NCBI GenBank assembly: GCA_934525405.1
Contig: CAKSZF010000034.1
Coordinates: 1-13,933, forward strand
Origin: an uncultured Faecalibacterium sp.
Lineage (GTDB): Bacteria > Bacillota > Clostridia > Oscillospirales > Ruminococcaceae
Direction of reading: 5' to 3'
Length of the DNA stretch: 13,933 nt
A program made the position numbers and the translations under genes. Below the pieces are notes generated by a model. It was given only the letters and a program-made list of their open reading frames with translations. It ran no database searches and was not told the DNA's origin. Below, in pieces: positions 1-5,567 of this stretch. Every line of letters begins with the position of its first letter. The stretch's first letter is position 1.

Positions 1-605
1 AGTGCCGTGTTGTGGGTAATAACAATGACGGTGCGTCCGGTCTTGCGGCAGGTATCCTGCAAAAGGCCCAGCACCTGCTTGCCGGTGCGGTAGTCCAGCG
101 CACCGGTGGGCTCGTCACAGAGCAGCAGCTTGGGGTTTTTGGCCAGTGCACGGGCAATGGACACCCGCTGCTGCTCGCCGCCGGAAAGCTGCGCCGGAAA
201 GTTGTTCAGCCGCTCGCCCAGCCCCACGCTGCGCAAGGTCTCGGCGGGGTCCAGCGGGTCACGGCAGATCTCGCTGGCCAGTTCCACATTTTCCAGCGCG
301 GTCAGGTTCTGCACCAAGTTGTAGAACTGGAACACAAAGCCCACATCATACCGGCGGTAGGTGGTCAGCTCCCGGGCAGAAAAGCGGCTCACGTTGCGGC
401 CGTCCAGCCAGACGTTGCCCTCGTCGCAGTTGTCCATGCCGCCCAGAATGTTCAGCAATGTGGTCTTGCCCGCGCCGGAGGGCCCCACGATGATGCAGAA
501 CTCGCCCTTGTCCACATAGAAATTCAAGTGGTCTGCGGCAGCGATCTTCACACTGCCGGTCTGGTAATATTTACAGACATCTTCAAACTCCACAAAATGC
601 TCCAT
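1..605 (-). CDS. ABC transporter ATP-binding protein, MacB/LolD type (partial, C-terminus outside window)
   Basis: This is the ATPase subunit of an ABC transporter. It would hydrolyse ATP at the inner face of the membrane to drive a partner permease, which must lie beyond the left edge. The 201 visible residues contain Walker [10 protein letters not shown] (41-49), the Q-loop Gln near 93 in VFQFYNLV, signature LSGGEQQR (140-147), Walker [13 protein letters not shown] (160-171) and the H-loop His198. The sequence [16 protein letters not shown] and the signature are typical of the LolD/MacB/FtsE group, which exports peptides, lipoproteins or antibiotics with a FtsX-like permease. The start is the ATG at 603-605, preceded on the minus strand by AGAAAGGAAA. 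A candidate promoter lies at 648-677. About 20-40 residues are missing at the C-terminus if it has the usual family length. The substrate cannot be read from this part. Confidence 0.93.
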   Translation of the reverse strand, partial: MEHFVEFEDVCKYYQTGSVKIAAADHLNFYVDKGEFCIIVGPSGAGKTTLLNILGGMDNCDEGNVWLDGRNVSRFSARELTTYRRYDVGFVFQFYNLVQNLTALENVELASEICRDPLDPAETLRSVGLGERLNNFPAQLSGGEQQRVSIARALAKNPKLLLCDEPTGALDYRTGKQVLGLLQDTCRKTGRTVIVITHNTA

Positions 606-647
606 GGCGTTTTTCCTTTCTGTCAGAATGCAAAGTATTTCAACTTA

Positions 648-677
648 AATATAGCATAAACCCACTGGGATTTGCAA
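648..677 (-). promoter_or_regulatory. Putative sigma-70 promoter for the ABC transporter gene
   Basis: On the minus strand a TTGCAA -35 box (672-677) is followed after 18 nt by a TATATT -10 box (648-653). The -10 box has an upstream TG, giving an extended -10 element. It lies about 40 nt upstream of the ATG, and nothing else fills this gap. The assignment is by consensus match only. Confidence 0.5.
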
Positions 678-727
678 AGCCCCCGGCACGAATTTTCAAA
701 AACTTAACAGACAACGCCATAAAATGC

Positions 728-760
728 AAAAAGCCCCCGCACGCAGGGTGCAGGGGCTTT
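728..760 (-). terminator. Intrinsic terminator after the PRPP-synthetase-like gene
   Basis: The minus strand shows a 13-bp stem (arms 748-760 and 730-742) that is GC-rich with one wobble pair, followed by five T residues at 732-728. It starts 11 nt beyond the stop codon of the gene at 772-1914, so it ends that transcript and separates it from the ABC transporter. Confidence 0.85.
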
Positions 761-771
761 GGAAAGTTATC

Positions 772-1914
772 TTACTTGCGGTTTGCCAGCAGGTTCTCGA
801 TCTTCTTCAGGGGGTCGATGATGCTGGAAACGGACATATCGTGGTTCAGTGCCACCACAAAGTAGGCAGCGTACTTGGAAACATCCACGTCCACATACCA
901 GTCGCGGGTCAGCAGCTCGGGCATACGGTAGGTCAGGTTGGTGCCCACAACGTAGGTCAGGATGCCGTCTGCCACAGCCTTGTCGAACTTCTCCAGACCG
1001 CTGGTGAACAGGGGGAAGGTGGCGTTGGCGATGATGTTGGCAGCGCCGCGCTCCTTCAGGTTGCTGGCAACCTCCAGCATGCTCTCGCCGGAAGCAATGA
1101 TATCGTCTGCGATAAAGACGGTCTTGCCCTCCACGCTCTCGCCCAGATACTCATGGGCAACGATGGGGTTGCGGCCGTTCACCACGCGGGTGTAGTCGCG
1201 GCGCTTGTAGAACATGCCCAGATTGCAGCCCAGCACGCTGGAGAAGTACATATTGCGGTTCATAGCGCCCTCGTCCGGGCTGACCACGGTGAACTTCTCC
1301 TTGTCGAAGGACAGGGTGGGGTCCTTCTTCAGCAGGCTCTTGAGCACCTGATAGGTGGGCATGGCGTTATCAAAGCTCATCAGGGGCACTGCGTTCTGCA
1401 CGCGGGGGTCGTGTGCGTCAAAGGTGATGATGTTGCGCACGCCCATGGTCTGCAGCTCCTGCAGGGCCACAGCGCAGTCCAGGCTCTCGCGCACCACGCG
1501 GCGGTGCTGACGGCCGCCGTACAGGCTGGGCATGATGACGGACACGCGGTGTGCCTTACCGGCCACAGCCTGGATCAGACGCTTCAGGTTCGCAAAGTGG
1601 TCGTCCGGGGACATGTGGTTCTCGTGGTTGAACAGCTTGTAGGTGACGCTGTAATTGCCCGGATCCACCACGATAAAGATATCGTCGCCGCGGACAGACT
1701 CCTTGACCAGACCCTTGGCGTCGCCGCTCTGGAAGCGGGGGCAGTCGCAGGAAATAATGAAGGTGTCTTTTTCAATTCCGGCAGCCTTTGCCCAACGGAC
1801 AAGGTGCTTGTCGATCAGGCCGGTCAGCTCCTCGGCACCGGGGCAGGCGATCAGCCGCATATCCGCCACACTGGGCTGCTCAAAGAAGGACTTCGGGGAA
1901 ATTTCAATAGACAT
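772..1914 (-). CDS. prs: Ribose-phosphate pyrophosphokinase (PRPP synthetase)-like protein, long divergent form
   Basis: It probably makes PRPP from ribose 5-phosphate and ATP for nucleotide, histidine, tryptophan and NAD synthesis in the cytosol. At 380 residues it is longer than the usual 310-320. The C-terminal phosphoribosyltransferase-type fold is recognisable. LYGGRQHRRV (131-140) occupies the place of the canonical YFGYARQDRK loop, FDAHDPRV (165-172) that of the DLHA motif, SPDEGA (212-217) that of SPDxGG, and ADDIIASGES (269-278) is the PRPP-binding loop, normally DDxIDTGGT. Several of these loops differ from the classical enzyme, so substrate use or regulation may differ. I chose the ATG at 1912-1914, 10 nt after AAGGAG. 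An in-frame GTG at 1918-1920 is only 4 nt from that site and would add two residues. It is monocistronic, between its own leader and the terminator at 728-760. Confidence 0.85.
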   Translation of the reverse strand: MSIEISPKSFFEQPSVADMRLIACPGAEELTGLIDKHLVRWAKAAGIEKDTFIISCDCPRFQSGDAKGLVKESVRGDDIFIVVDPGNYSVTYKLFNHENHMSPDDHFANLKRLIQAVAGKAHRVSVIMPSLYGGRQHRRVVRESLDCAVALQELQTMGVRNIITFDAHDPRVQNAVPLMSFDNAMPTYQVLKSLLKKDPTLSFDKEKFTVVSPDEGAMNRNMYFSSVLGCNLGMFYKRRDYTRVVNGRNPIVAHEYLGESVEGKTVFIADDIIASGESMLEVASNLKERGAANIIANATFPLFTSGLEKFDKAVADGILTYVVGTNLTYRMPELLTRDWYVDVDVSKYAAYFVVALNHDMSVSSIIDPLKKIENLLANRK

Positions 1915-1924
1915 AGTCACATAA

Positions 1925-1930
1925 CTCCTT
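1925..1930 (-). promoter_or_regulatory. Shine-Dalgarno site deciding the start of the PRPP-synthetase-like gene
   Basis: AAGGAG on the minus strand lies 10 nt before the ATG at 1912-1914 and 4 nt before an in-frame GTG at 1918-1920. The ATG is preferred because of its codon and its spacing. Confidence 0.6.
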
Positions 1931-1952
1931 ATTGCTGTTTACCATCCGTACC

Positions 1953-1970
1953 ATGCACACAAGTGCGCAT
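1953..1970. repeat. Imperfect inverted repeat in the leader of the PRPP-synthetase-like gene
   Basis: ATGCACAC and GTGCGCAT flank two bases, forming an 18-bp near-palindrome. It lies between the candidate promoter and the ribosome binding site. It could be an operator or a small mRNA hairpin with seven base pairs. I know of no regulator that fits. Confidence 0.4.
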
Positions 1971-1985
1971 ATCTGGTTTTATTTT

Positions 1986-2014
1986 ATCACATTTTGTCGA
2001 TTGTTCCATATCAA
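1986..2014 (-). promoter_or_regulatory. Putative promoter of the PRPP-synthetase-like gene
   Basis: On the minus strand TTGATA (2009-2014) is followed after 17 nt by TGTGAT (1986-1991). An AT-rich stretch with GATAAAAT directly follows, so the exact -10 box is uncertain. The surrounding leader (about 1921-2183, AT-rich compared with its neighbours) contains no gene that I can see. Confidence 0.4.
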
Positions 2015-2149
2015 TTTGTTTCATGTATCGATTTTCTGCGCCTTGCACAGCTGTTTTTCCTTTTCCTTCAAGAGAATGTGAGTTTCTTACAAAAACCCGA
2101 CCAAATCTTTACCGTTTCGCAAAGTTTATCTGATTTTTGAGGAAAAGTA

Positions 2150-2165
2150 GGACTTTTTCAAGTCC
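2150..2165. repeat. Small hairpin between metK terminator and the prs-like promoter
   Basis: GGACTT and AAGTCC enclose four bases, a perfect 6-bp inverted repeat. It lies about 20 nt beyond the metK terminator in the direction of metK transcription. It is followed on that strand by a short T-rich stretch (TACTTTTCC), so it may be a weak back-up terminator. Confidence 0.3.
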
Positions 2166-2185
2166 CCTTCTCTTTCCCCTGTGAT

Positions 2186-2222
2186 GCAAAAGAGCCGCTG
2201 CACGGTCAGGTGCAGCGGCTCT
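2186..2222 (-). terminator. Intrinsic terminator of metK
   Basis: The arms at 2191-2203 and 2210-2222 form a perfect 13-bp GC-rich stem with a 6-nt loop. On the minus strand it is followed by only four T residues (TTTT then GC), so the hairpin is very strong and the T tract short. It lies 36 nt beyond the metK stop. Confidence 0.8.
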
Positions 2223-2258
2223 TCTCTTCACTTACCTTCTATCAGGGTAAAACGCTTT

Positions 2259-3413
2259 TTACAGGGCAGCCACGGCAGCCTTCAGGGCATCCACGCGGTC
2301 GGTGTTCTCCCACTTCACGCCCAGATCCTCGCGGCCCATGTGGCCGTAGGCAGCCAGCTGGCGGTAGATGGGCTTGCGCAGGTCGAGATCACGGATGATG
2401 GCGGCGGGGGTCAGGTCAAACACCTTCTCCACAGCCTGCTCGATCTTTTCGTCTGCCACAGTGCCGGTGCCGAAGGTATCCACCATGATGGACACAGGCT
2501 TTGCCACGCCGATGGCGTAGGCCACCTGCACCTCGCACTGCTTTGCCAGACCCGCAGCCACGATGTTCTTTGCCACCCAGCGGGTAGCGTAGGCTGCGCT
2601 GCGGTCCACCTTGCTGGGGTCCTTGCCAGAGAAGGCGCCGCCGCCGTGGCGTGCATAGCCGCCGTAGGTGTCCACGATGATCTTACGACCGGTCAGGCCG
2701 GTATCGCCCTGCGGGCCGCCCACAACAAAGCGGCCGGTGGGGTTGATGTAGTACTTGGTGTTCTCGTCCAGCAGCTCAGCGGGGATGGTGGCCTTGATGA
2801 CCTTTTCCATCACGTCTGCCCGCAGCTGCTCCATGCTCACGCTCTCGCTGTGCTGGCTGGAGATGACCACGGCGTCCACGCGCACAGGCTTGTTGTTCTC
2901 GTCGTACTCCACGGTCACCTGGCTTTTGCCGTCCGGGCGCAGGTAATCCATCTCGCCGCTCTTGCGCACCTCAGTCAGGCGCTTTGCCAGCTTGTGGGCA
3001 AGGCTGATGGGCATGGGCATCAGTTCAGGGGTTTCATCGCAGGCATAACCGAACATCATGCCCTGATCGCCTGCACCGCCCACCTGATCGTTGGTGCCCA
3101 GTGCAATGTCGGGGCTCTGGCCGTCAATGTTGGAGATGACGGCGCAGGTGTCGGCGTCAAAGCCGAACTTTGCGCGGGTGTAGCCGATATCTGCCACCAC
3201 CTCGCGGACGACCTTCTGGAAGTCCACATAGCAGCTGGTGGTGATCTCGCCCATAATGTGCACAAGGCCGGTGGATGCGCAGGTCTCGCAGGCCACGCGG
3301 GCGTTGGGGTCGTGGGTCAGGATCTCGTCCAGGATCGCGTCCGAGATCTGGTCGCAGATCTTGTCGGGATGTCCCTCGGTGACAGACTCCGAAGTAAACA
3401 GGTGTCTAGCCAT
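2259..3413 (-). CDS. metK: S-adenosylmethionine synthetase (methionine adenosyltransferase)
   Basis: MetK condenses ATP and methionine to S-adenosylmethionine, with release of phosphate and pyrophosphate, in the cytosol. The 384 residues match the usual length of the family. The N-terminus [18 protein letters not shown] carries the ATP-binding His and Asp. [12 protein letters not shown] (113-124) is the first PROSITE signature, and the GGGAFSGKD loop (257-265), followed by [10 protein letters not shown], is the second, glycine-rich phosphate-binding signature. The start ATG at 3411-3413 is preceded by AGGAGG (3420-3425) with a 6-nt spacer. Transcription begins upstream of a SAM-I riboswitch (3515-3609) with its terminator, so the gene is feedback-repressed by its own product. 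It is a single-gene transcript ending at 2186-2222. There is nothing abnormal in the protein. Confidence 0.98.
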   Translation of the reverse strand: MARHLFTSESVTEGHPDKICDQISDAILDEILTHDPNARVACETCASTGLVHIMGEITTSCYVDFQKVVREVVADIGYTRAKFGFDADTCAVISNIDGQSPDIALGTNDQVGGAGDQGMMFGYACDETPELMPMPISLAHKLAKRLTEVRKSGEMDYLRPDGKSQVTVEYDENNKPVRVDAVVISSQHSESVSMEQLRADVMEKVIKATIPAELLDENTKYYINPTGRFVVGGPQGDTGLTGRKIIVDTYGGYARHGGGAFSGKDPSKVDRSAAYATRWVAKNIVAAGLAKQCEVQVAYAIGVAKPVSIMVDTFGTGTVADEKIEQAVEKVFDLTPAAIIRDLDLRKPIYRQLAAYGHMGREDLGVKWENTDRVDALKAAVAAL

Positions 3414-3471
3414 TTTTTTCCTCCTAAATTTTGCAGTTGCGTGTATTTACCATTCCATCAAGTTTGTTCTG

Positions 3472-3509
3472 AAAAATAAAAGCGCCCAGAGCCGAAAGCT
3501 CTGAGCGTT
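3472..3509 (-). terminator. Riboswitch-controlled intrinsic terminator in the metK leader
   Basis: On the minus strand arms 3498-3509 and 3481-3492 form a stem of about 12 positions (one wobble, one mismatch) with a TTTCG loop, followed by TTTATTTTT. It lies 5 nt after the P1 helix of the SAM-I aptamer and about 58 nt before the metK start. This is the arrangement of an OFF-type SAM riboswitch. Confidence 0.88.
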
Positions 3510-3514
3510 GCACT

Positions 3515-3609
3515 CTTATCTTCCGGTTTCCCGCAGGATTTGGCACCTTACGCTCTCGCGCAGGTTGTCGGGCTTCACAGGGCCTGTCCCCTCAGCCGCT
3601 CTTGATAAG
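3515..3609 (-). ncRNA. SAM-I (S-box) riboswitch aptamer upstream of metK
   Basis: Read on the minus strand, the element opens with CTTATCAAGAG (from 3609) and closes with GATAAG (3520-3515), which pair as the P1 helix. Inside it has the conserved S-box order: GGCTGAGGGGAC (kink-turn side), CAGGCCC, TGAAGCCC and the CAACCTGC segment, then a GCG-rich P3 hairpin and the GGAAACC P4 hairpin. When SAM binds, P1 is stabilised and the terminator at 3472-3509 forms, stopping transcription of metK. This matches the established behaviour of the family. The adjoining gene makes SAM, which supports the assignment independently. Confidence 0.96.
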
Positions 3610-3634
3610 TCGGTATTCAATTGGTACGCTCCAT

Positions 3635-3663
3635 ATTCTATCATTACAGCGTCAGATTGTCAA
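3635..3663 (-). promoter_or_regulatory. Sigma-70 promoter of the SAM riboswitch-metK transcript
   Basis: On the minus strand a perfect TTGACA (3658-3663) is followed after exactly 17 nt by TAGAAT (3635-3640). Transcription would start near 3628, about 20 nt before the aptamer begins. This is the best promoter match in the window. Confidence 0.85.
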
Positions 3664-3693
3664 GATAAGTCGCACTTATTTTAGACATTCCTT

Positions 3694-3900
3694 TTAAATT
3701 GATGGAGCATTTCCCTGCTCCGGTGCGGCATGGCCGTCCCGGGCGGCGTGGAAAGCGCGCTTTTCCGCATACATCCGCTGATCCAGCTCCACCAGAAACT
3801 TTTCCACGCTGCCGCCCTCGTACTTTGCCACACCGGTGGAGAAGGACAGCTGAAAGCTGCCCGCCGGGGCGGTTTCGTTATAGTGCTGCACCCGCTGCAC
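3694..3900 (-). pseudogene. Remnant of a GGDEF (diguanylate cyclase) domain, C-terminal end only
   Basis: The 68 codons read ...VQHYNET...FQLSFSTGVAKYEGG...FLVELDQRMYAEKRAFH..., which is the typical last third of a GGDEF domain (SIGVA..., then the ADxxMYxxKR helix). The catalytic GGDEF/GGEEF loop and everything before it are missing. A stop codon lies in frame just upstream, and the only start is a GTG without a ribosome binding site. In the next frame, about 3900-3965, a short stretch KYFGKALDLAELQRMLSQGLLHKL is open and could be another part of the old gene after a frameshift and deletion. It lies between deoC and the metK promoter. I infer a decayed signalling gene with no remaining product. 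Confidence 0.6.
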
Positions 3901-3987
3901 GGCAATTTATGCAGCAGCCCTTGAGAGAGCATCCTTTGCAGTTCAGCCAAGTCCAGAGCTTTTCCGAAATACTTTTTTGCAGAAAAC

Positions 3988-4653
3988 TTAATAGCCCTTT
4001 GCCTGCTCGCCGTTCAAAATCTTGACAGCGCGGGAGGTGCCCAGACGGTCAGCGCCCAGTGCAAGGAAAGTCTCCATATCCTCCACGGTGGAAATGCCGC
4101 CGGCAGCCTTGACCTTGCAGCGGCCATGCACGCCCTTGACCATCAGCTCCACATCGTGGAAGTTGGCACCTGCGGTAGAGAAGCCGGTGCTGGTCTTGAT
4201 GTAGTCGGCACCGGCCTCGCAGACGATGTCGCACATCTTTTCCTTCTCTTCCTCGGTCAGCAGACAGGTCTCAATGATGACCTTCAGAATCTTATCGCCC
4301 ACAGCCTGCTTCACGGCACGGATGTCCTCGCGGACAGCATCGTACTCCTTGTTCTTCAGGCGGCCGATGTTGATGACCATATCCACCTCGGCTGCACCGT
4401 TCTCGATGGCAGTCTTGGCTTCAAAGGCCTTGCTGGCGGTATCCATGGCACCCAGAGGGAAGCCCACCACGCAGCACACAGGGATGCGGCCTGCCATATA
4501 CTCCACAGCCTGCTTGACGTAGCAGGTGTTGATACAGACGGATGCGGTGTGGTTTGCAATGGCTTCGTCACACAGCTGCTGGATCTGGGGCCAGGTGGCC
4601 TCCGGTTTCAGCAGGGTATGATCGACATGGGACAGGATCTCTTCGCGGTTCAT
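3988..4653 (-). CDS. deoC: Deoxyribose-phosphate aldolase
   Basis: DeoC cleaves 2-deoxyribose 5-phosphate to acetaldehyde and glyceraldehyde 3-phosphate, feeding deoxynucleoside sugars into glycolysis in the cytosol. The 221 residues match the shorter bacterial form of this class I aldolase. The Schiff-base lysine is Lys153 in DYIKTSTGF, with the partner residues Asp91 (EVDMVINIG) and Lys182 (VKAAGGIS) of the proton relay, so the active site is intact. The ATG at 4651-4653 is preceded by GGAGG (4661-4665) with a 7-nt spacer. It starts 18 nt after the 44-residue peptide gene and is probably cotranscribed with it and the GtrA gene. No other deoxynucleoside catabolic gene (deoB, deoA, pdp) is nearby. 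I see no convincing terminator after it; the GGDEF remnant follows at once. Confidence 0.97.
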   Translation of the reverse strand: MNREEILSHVDHTLLKPEATWPQIQQLCDEAIANHTASVCINTCYVKQAVEYMAGRIPVCCVVGFPLGAMDTASKAFEAKTAIENGAAEVDMVINIGRLKNKEYDAVREDIRAVKQAVGDKILKVIIETCLLTEEEKEKMCDIVCEAGADYIKTSTGFSTAGANFHDVELMVKGVHGRCKVKAAGGISTVEDMETFLALGADRLGTSRAVKILNGEQAKGY

Positions 4654-4671
4654 GCTCGTTCCTCCGTTATT

Positions 4672-4806
4672 TTACTTGCTGGCACGGTGCACCTTTGCCA
4701 TGCCCACAGCGCTGAGTGCGATCGCAGTCACCGATGCCGTTGCACCAATGATGCCCAGCACCAGACCAGAGACCAGGAATGCGAACCCTTTCAGACCACG
4801 TTTCAT
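4672..4806 (-). CDS. Small hydrophobic membrane peptide, 44 residues, unknown function
   Basis: A 44-residue reading frame with a strong AGGAGG site (4816-4821), 9 nt before its ATG. It starts MKRGLKGFAFLVSGLVLG and ends with VGMAKVHRASK. The middle (about residues 8-34) is one hydrophobic segment rich in Gly, Ala, Val and Ile with small-residue spacing, flanked by Lys/Arg at both ends, so a single transmembrane helix or a cleavable signal is likely. It lies 59 nt after the GtrA gene and 18 nt before deoC on the same strand, which suggests one transcript. I do not recognise a family. The ribosome binding site, clean operon spacing and good membrane profile are the evidence that it is real; length is below most gene-calling limits. 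Confidence 0.7.
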   Translation of the reverse strand: MKRGLKGFAFLVSGLVLGIIGATASVTAIALSAVGMAKVHRASK

Positions 4807-4815
4807 AATACCGTA

Positions 4816-4821
4816 CCTCCT
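4816..4821 (-). promoter_or_regulatory. Shine-Dalgarno site of the 44-residue peptide
   Basis: A full AGGAGG (with a following T) on the minus strand, 9 nt before the ATG at 4804-4806. It is as strong as the metK site and is the main evidence for translation of this short gene. Confidence 0.75.
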
Positions 4822-4832
4822 AAATTATATTG

Positions 4833-4865
4833 GATATTTTCTCCGCCTGCGGCGGAGAAAATATC
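4833..4865. repeat. Perfect 15-bp inverted repeat with 3-nt loop next to the GtrA stop codon
   Basis: GATATTTTCTCCGCC and its exact complement GGCGGAGAAAATATC enclose TGC. The right arm ends 1 nt from the GtrA stop codon (4866-4868). On both strands the hairpin is followed by A-rich rather than T-rich sequence outside the GC core. It can be an mRNA-stabilising or attenuating hairpin between GtrA and the peptide gene, or a DNA binding site. Confidence 0.85.
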
Positions 4866-5471
4866 TCACTTGCGATTCTTAAAGATGATCAGCTTACTGA
4901 ACACATAGTTCAGCACCACGACCACCACGTTGGAAAAGACCTTGACGCATAAGCCCCACAAAGTCTGTGCGCTGTAACCGCTGACGAAGATCGCCGTCGG
5001 GCCATCGGCACCACCGATGATGGCGATGGCAGCAGAACGATCAGCGCCTCCTGCGTAGGTGTTGATCGTGCTTACAGCTGTGGCCGGATCGATCCAGCCC
5101 GCCACAGCCCCCAGCACGCCCTGCATCAGGCCTTCCATCAGCGCCGCGCCCTGCGCTGCCAGCAGATTGCCGCCCACGATCATGATGGCGGCATCCAGCA
5201 CCATGGTGCCCAGACGGCAGCTGACAAAGGTGCCGAACTCTTTCGCCATGGCTTTGCCGGTGGTCTTGCTGCGGAACACGAACGCCCGGTTGGTGCAGTA
5301 GGCAAACAGAATGCACAAAGCGTTATCCAGCACATTGCCCCAGCTGTTGGCGGCGGTGTAGCCGAACAGGTTATTGAACAGGGCGTACAGCAGGATATTC
5401 AGCAGGGTGGTCAGCACGCCAAAGATCAGGTAACTGAGCACTTCCCAGTGCTTTTTAAGGAATTTTATCAT
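4866..5471 (-). CDS. GtrA-like family membrane protein with an inserted IIGGADGPTAIFV segment
   Basis: GtrA-like proteins are four-helix membrane proteins thought to move lipid-linked sugars (for example undecaprenyl-phosphate glucose) across the membrane for glycan or teichoic acid modification. Here helix 1 is about 11-33, helix 2 about 43-63 followed by the family motif NRAFVFRSK (61-69), helix 3 about 86-106, and helix 4 about 173-194 followed by NYVFSKLIIFKNRK. The family usually has 120-150 residues; this one has 201. The surplus is a segment of about 60 residues between helices 3 and 4 (about 107-170) that contains IIGGADGPTAIFVSG (151-165). That motif is reminiscent of sodium-translocating decarboxylase beta subunits. 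The ATG at 5469-5471 has only a weak ribosome binding site and lies just 12 nt after the T tract of the preceding operon's terminator, so its promoter is unclear. Its substrate is unknown. Confidence 0.85.
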   Translation of the reverse strand: MIKFLKKHWEVLSYLIFGVLTTLLNILLYALFNNLFGYTAANSWGNVLDNALCILFAYCTNRAFVFRSKTTGKAMAKEFGTFVSCRLGTMVLDAAIMIVGGNLLAAQGAALMEGLMQGVLGAVAGWIDPATAVSTINTYAGGADRSAAIAIIGGADGPTAIFVSGYSAQTLWGLCVKVFSNVVVVVLNYVFSKLIIFKNRK

Positions 5472-5483
5472 GGCTTTATTAAC

Positions 5484-5521
5484 AAAAACAGCCCCGCCGC
5501 CGTTTTCCCGGCAACGGGGCT
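5484..5521 (-). terminator. Intrinsic terminator of the cmk-plsC-ispH/S1 operon
   Basis: On the minus strand arms 5509-5521 and 5490-5502 pair over 13 bp (two G-U wobbles), with a 6-nt loop, followed by G and five T residues (5488-5484). It lies 46 nt after the stop codon of the fusion gene. Confidence 0.9.
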
Positions 5522-5567
5522 GCAGATCGCATTGTGTCAGAAGCTATGCTTTTGCACGAAGGGCTGA

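Noticed and set aside
724..2133. Long open frame on the plus strand across the PRPP-synthetase-like gene (469 codons)
   Set aside because: It is the antisense shadow of the minus-strand gene: low-complexity His/Val/Gln-rich product, no ribosome site, and its start lies inside the terminator hairpin.
2181..3479. Long open frame on the plus strand opposite metK
   Set aside because: Antisense shadow of a high-GC gene; the product has no recognisable domain, while the minus strand encodes an unmistakable MetK.
3694..3900. Intact small gene of 68 codons
   Set aside because: Only a GTG start without a ribosome site, and the content is just the end of a GGDEF domain; treated as a pseudogene.
4833..4865. 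Palindrome as an ordinary intrinsic terminator
   Set aside because: The stem is strong, but A-rich rather than T-rich sequence follows the GC core on both strands; reported as an unexplained repeat instead.
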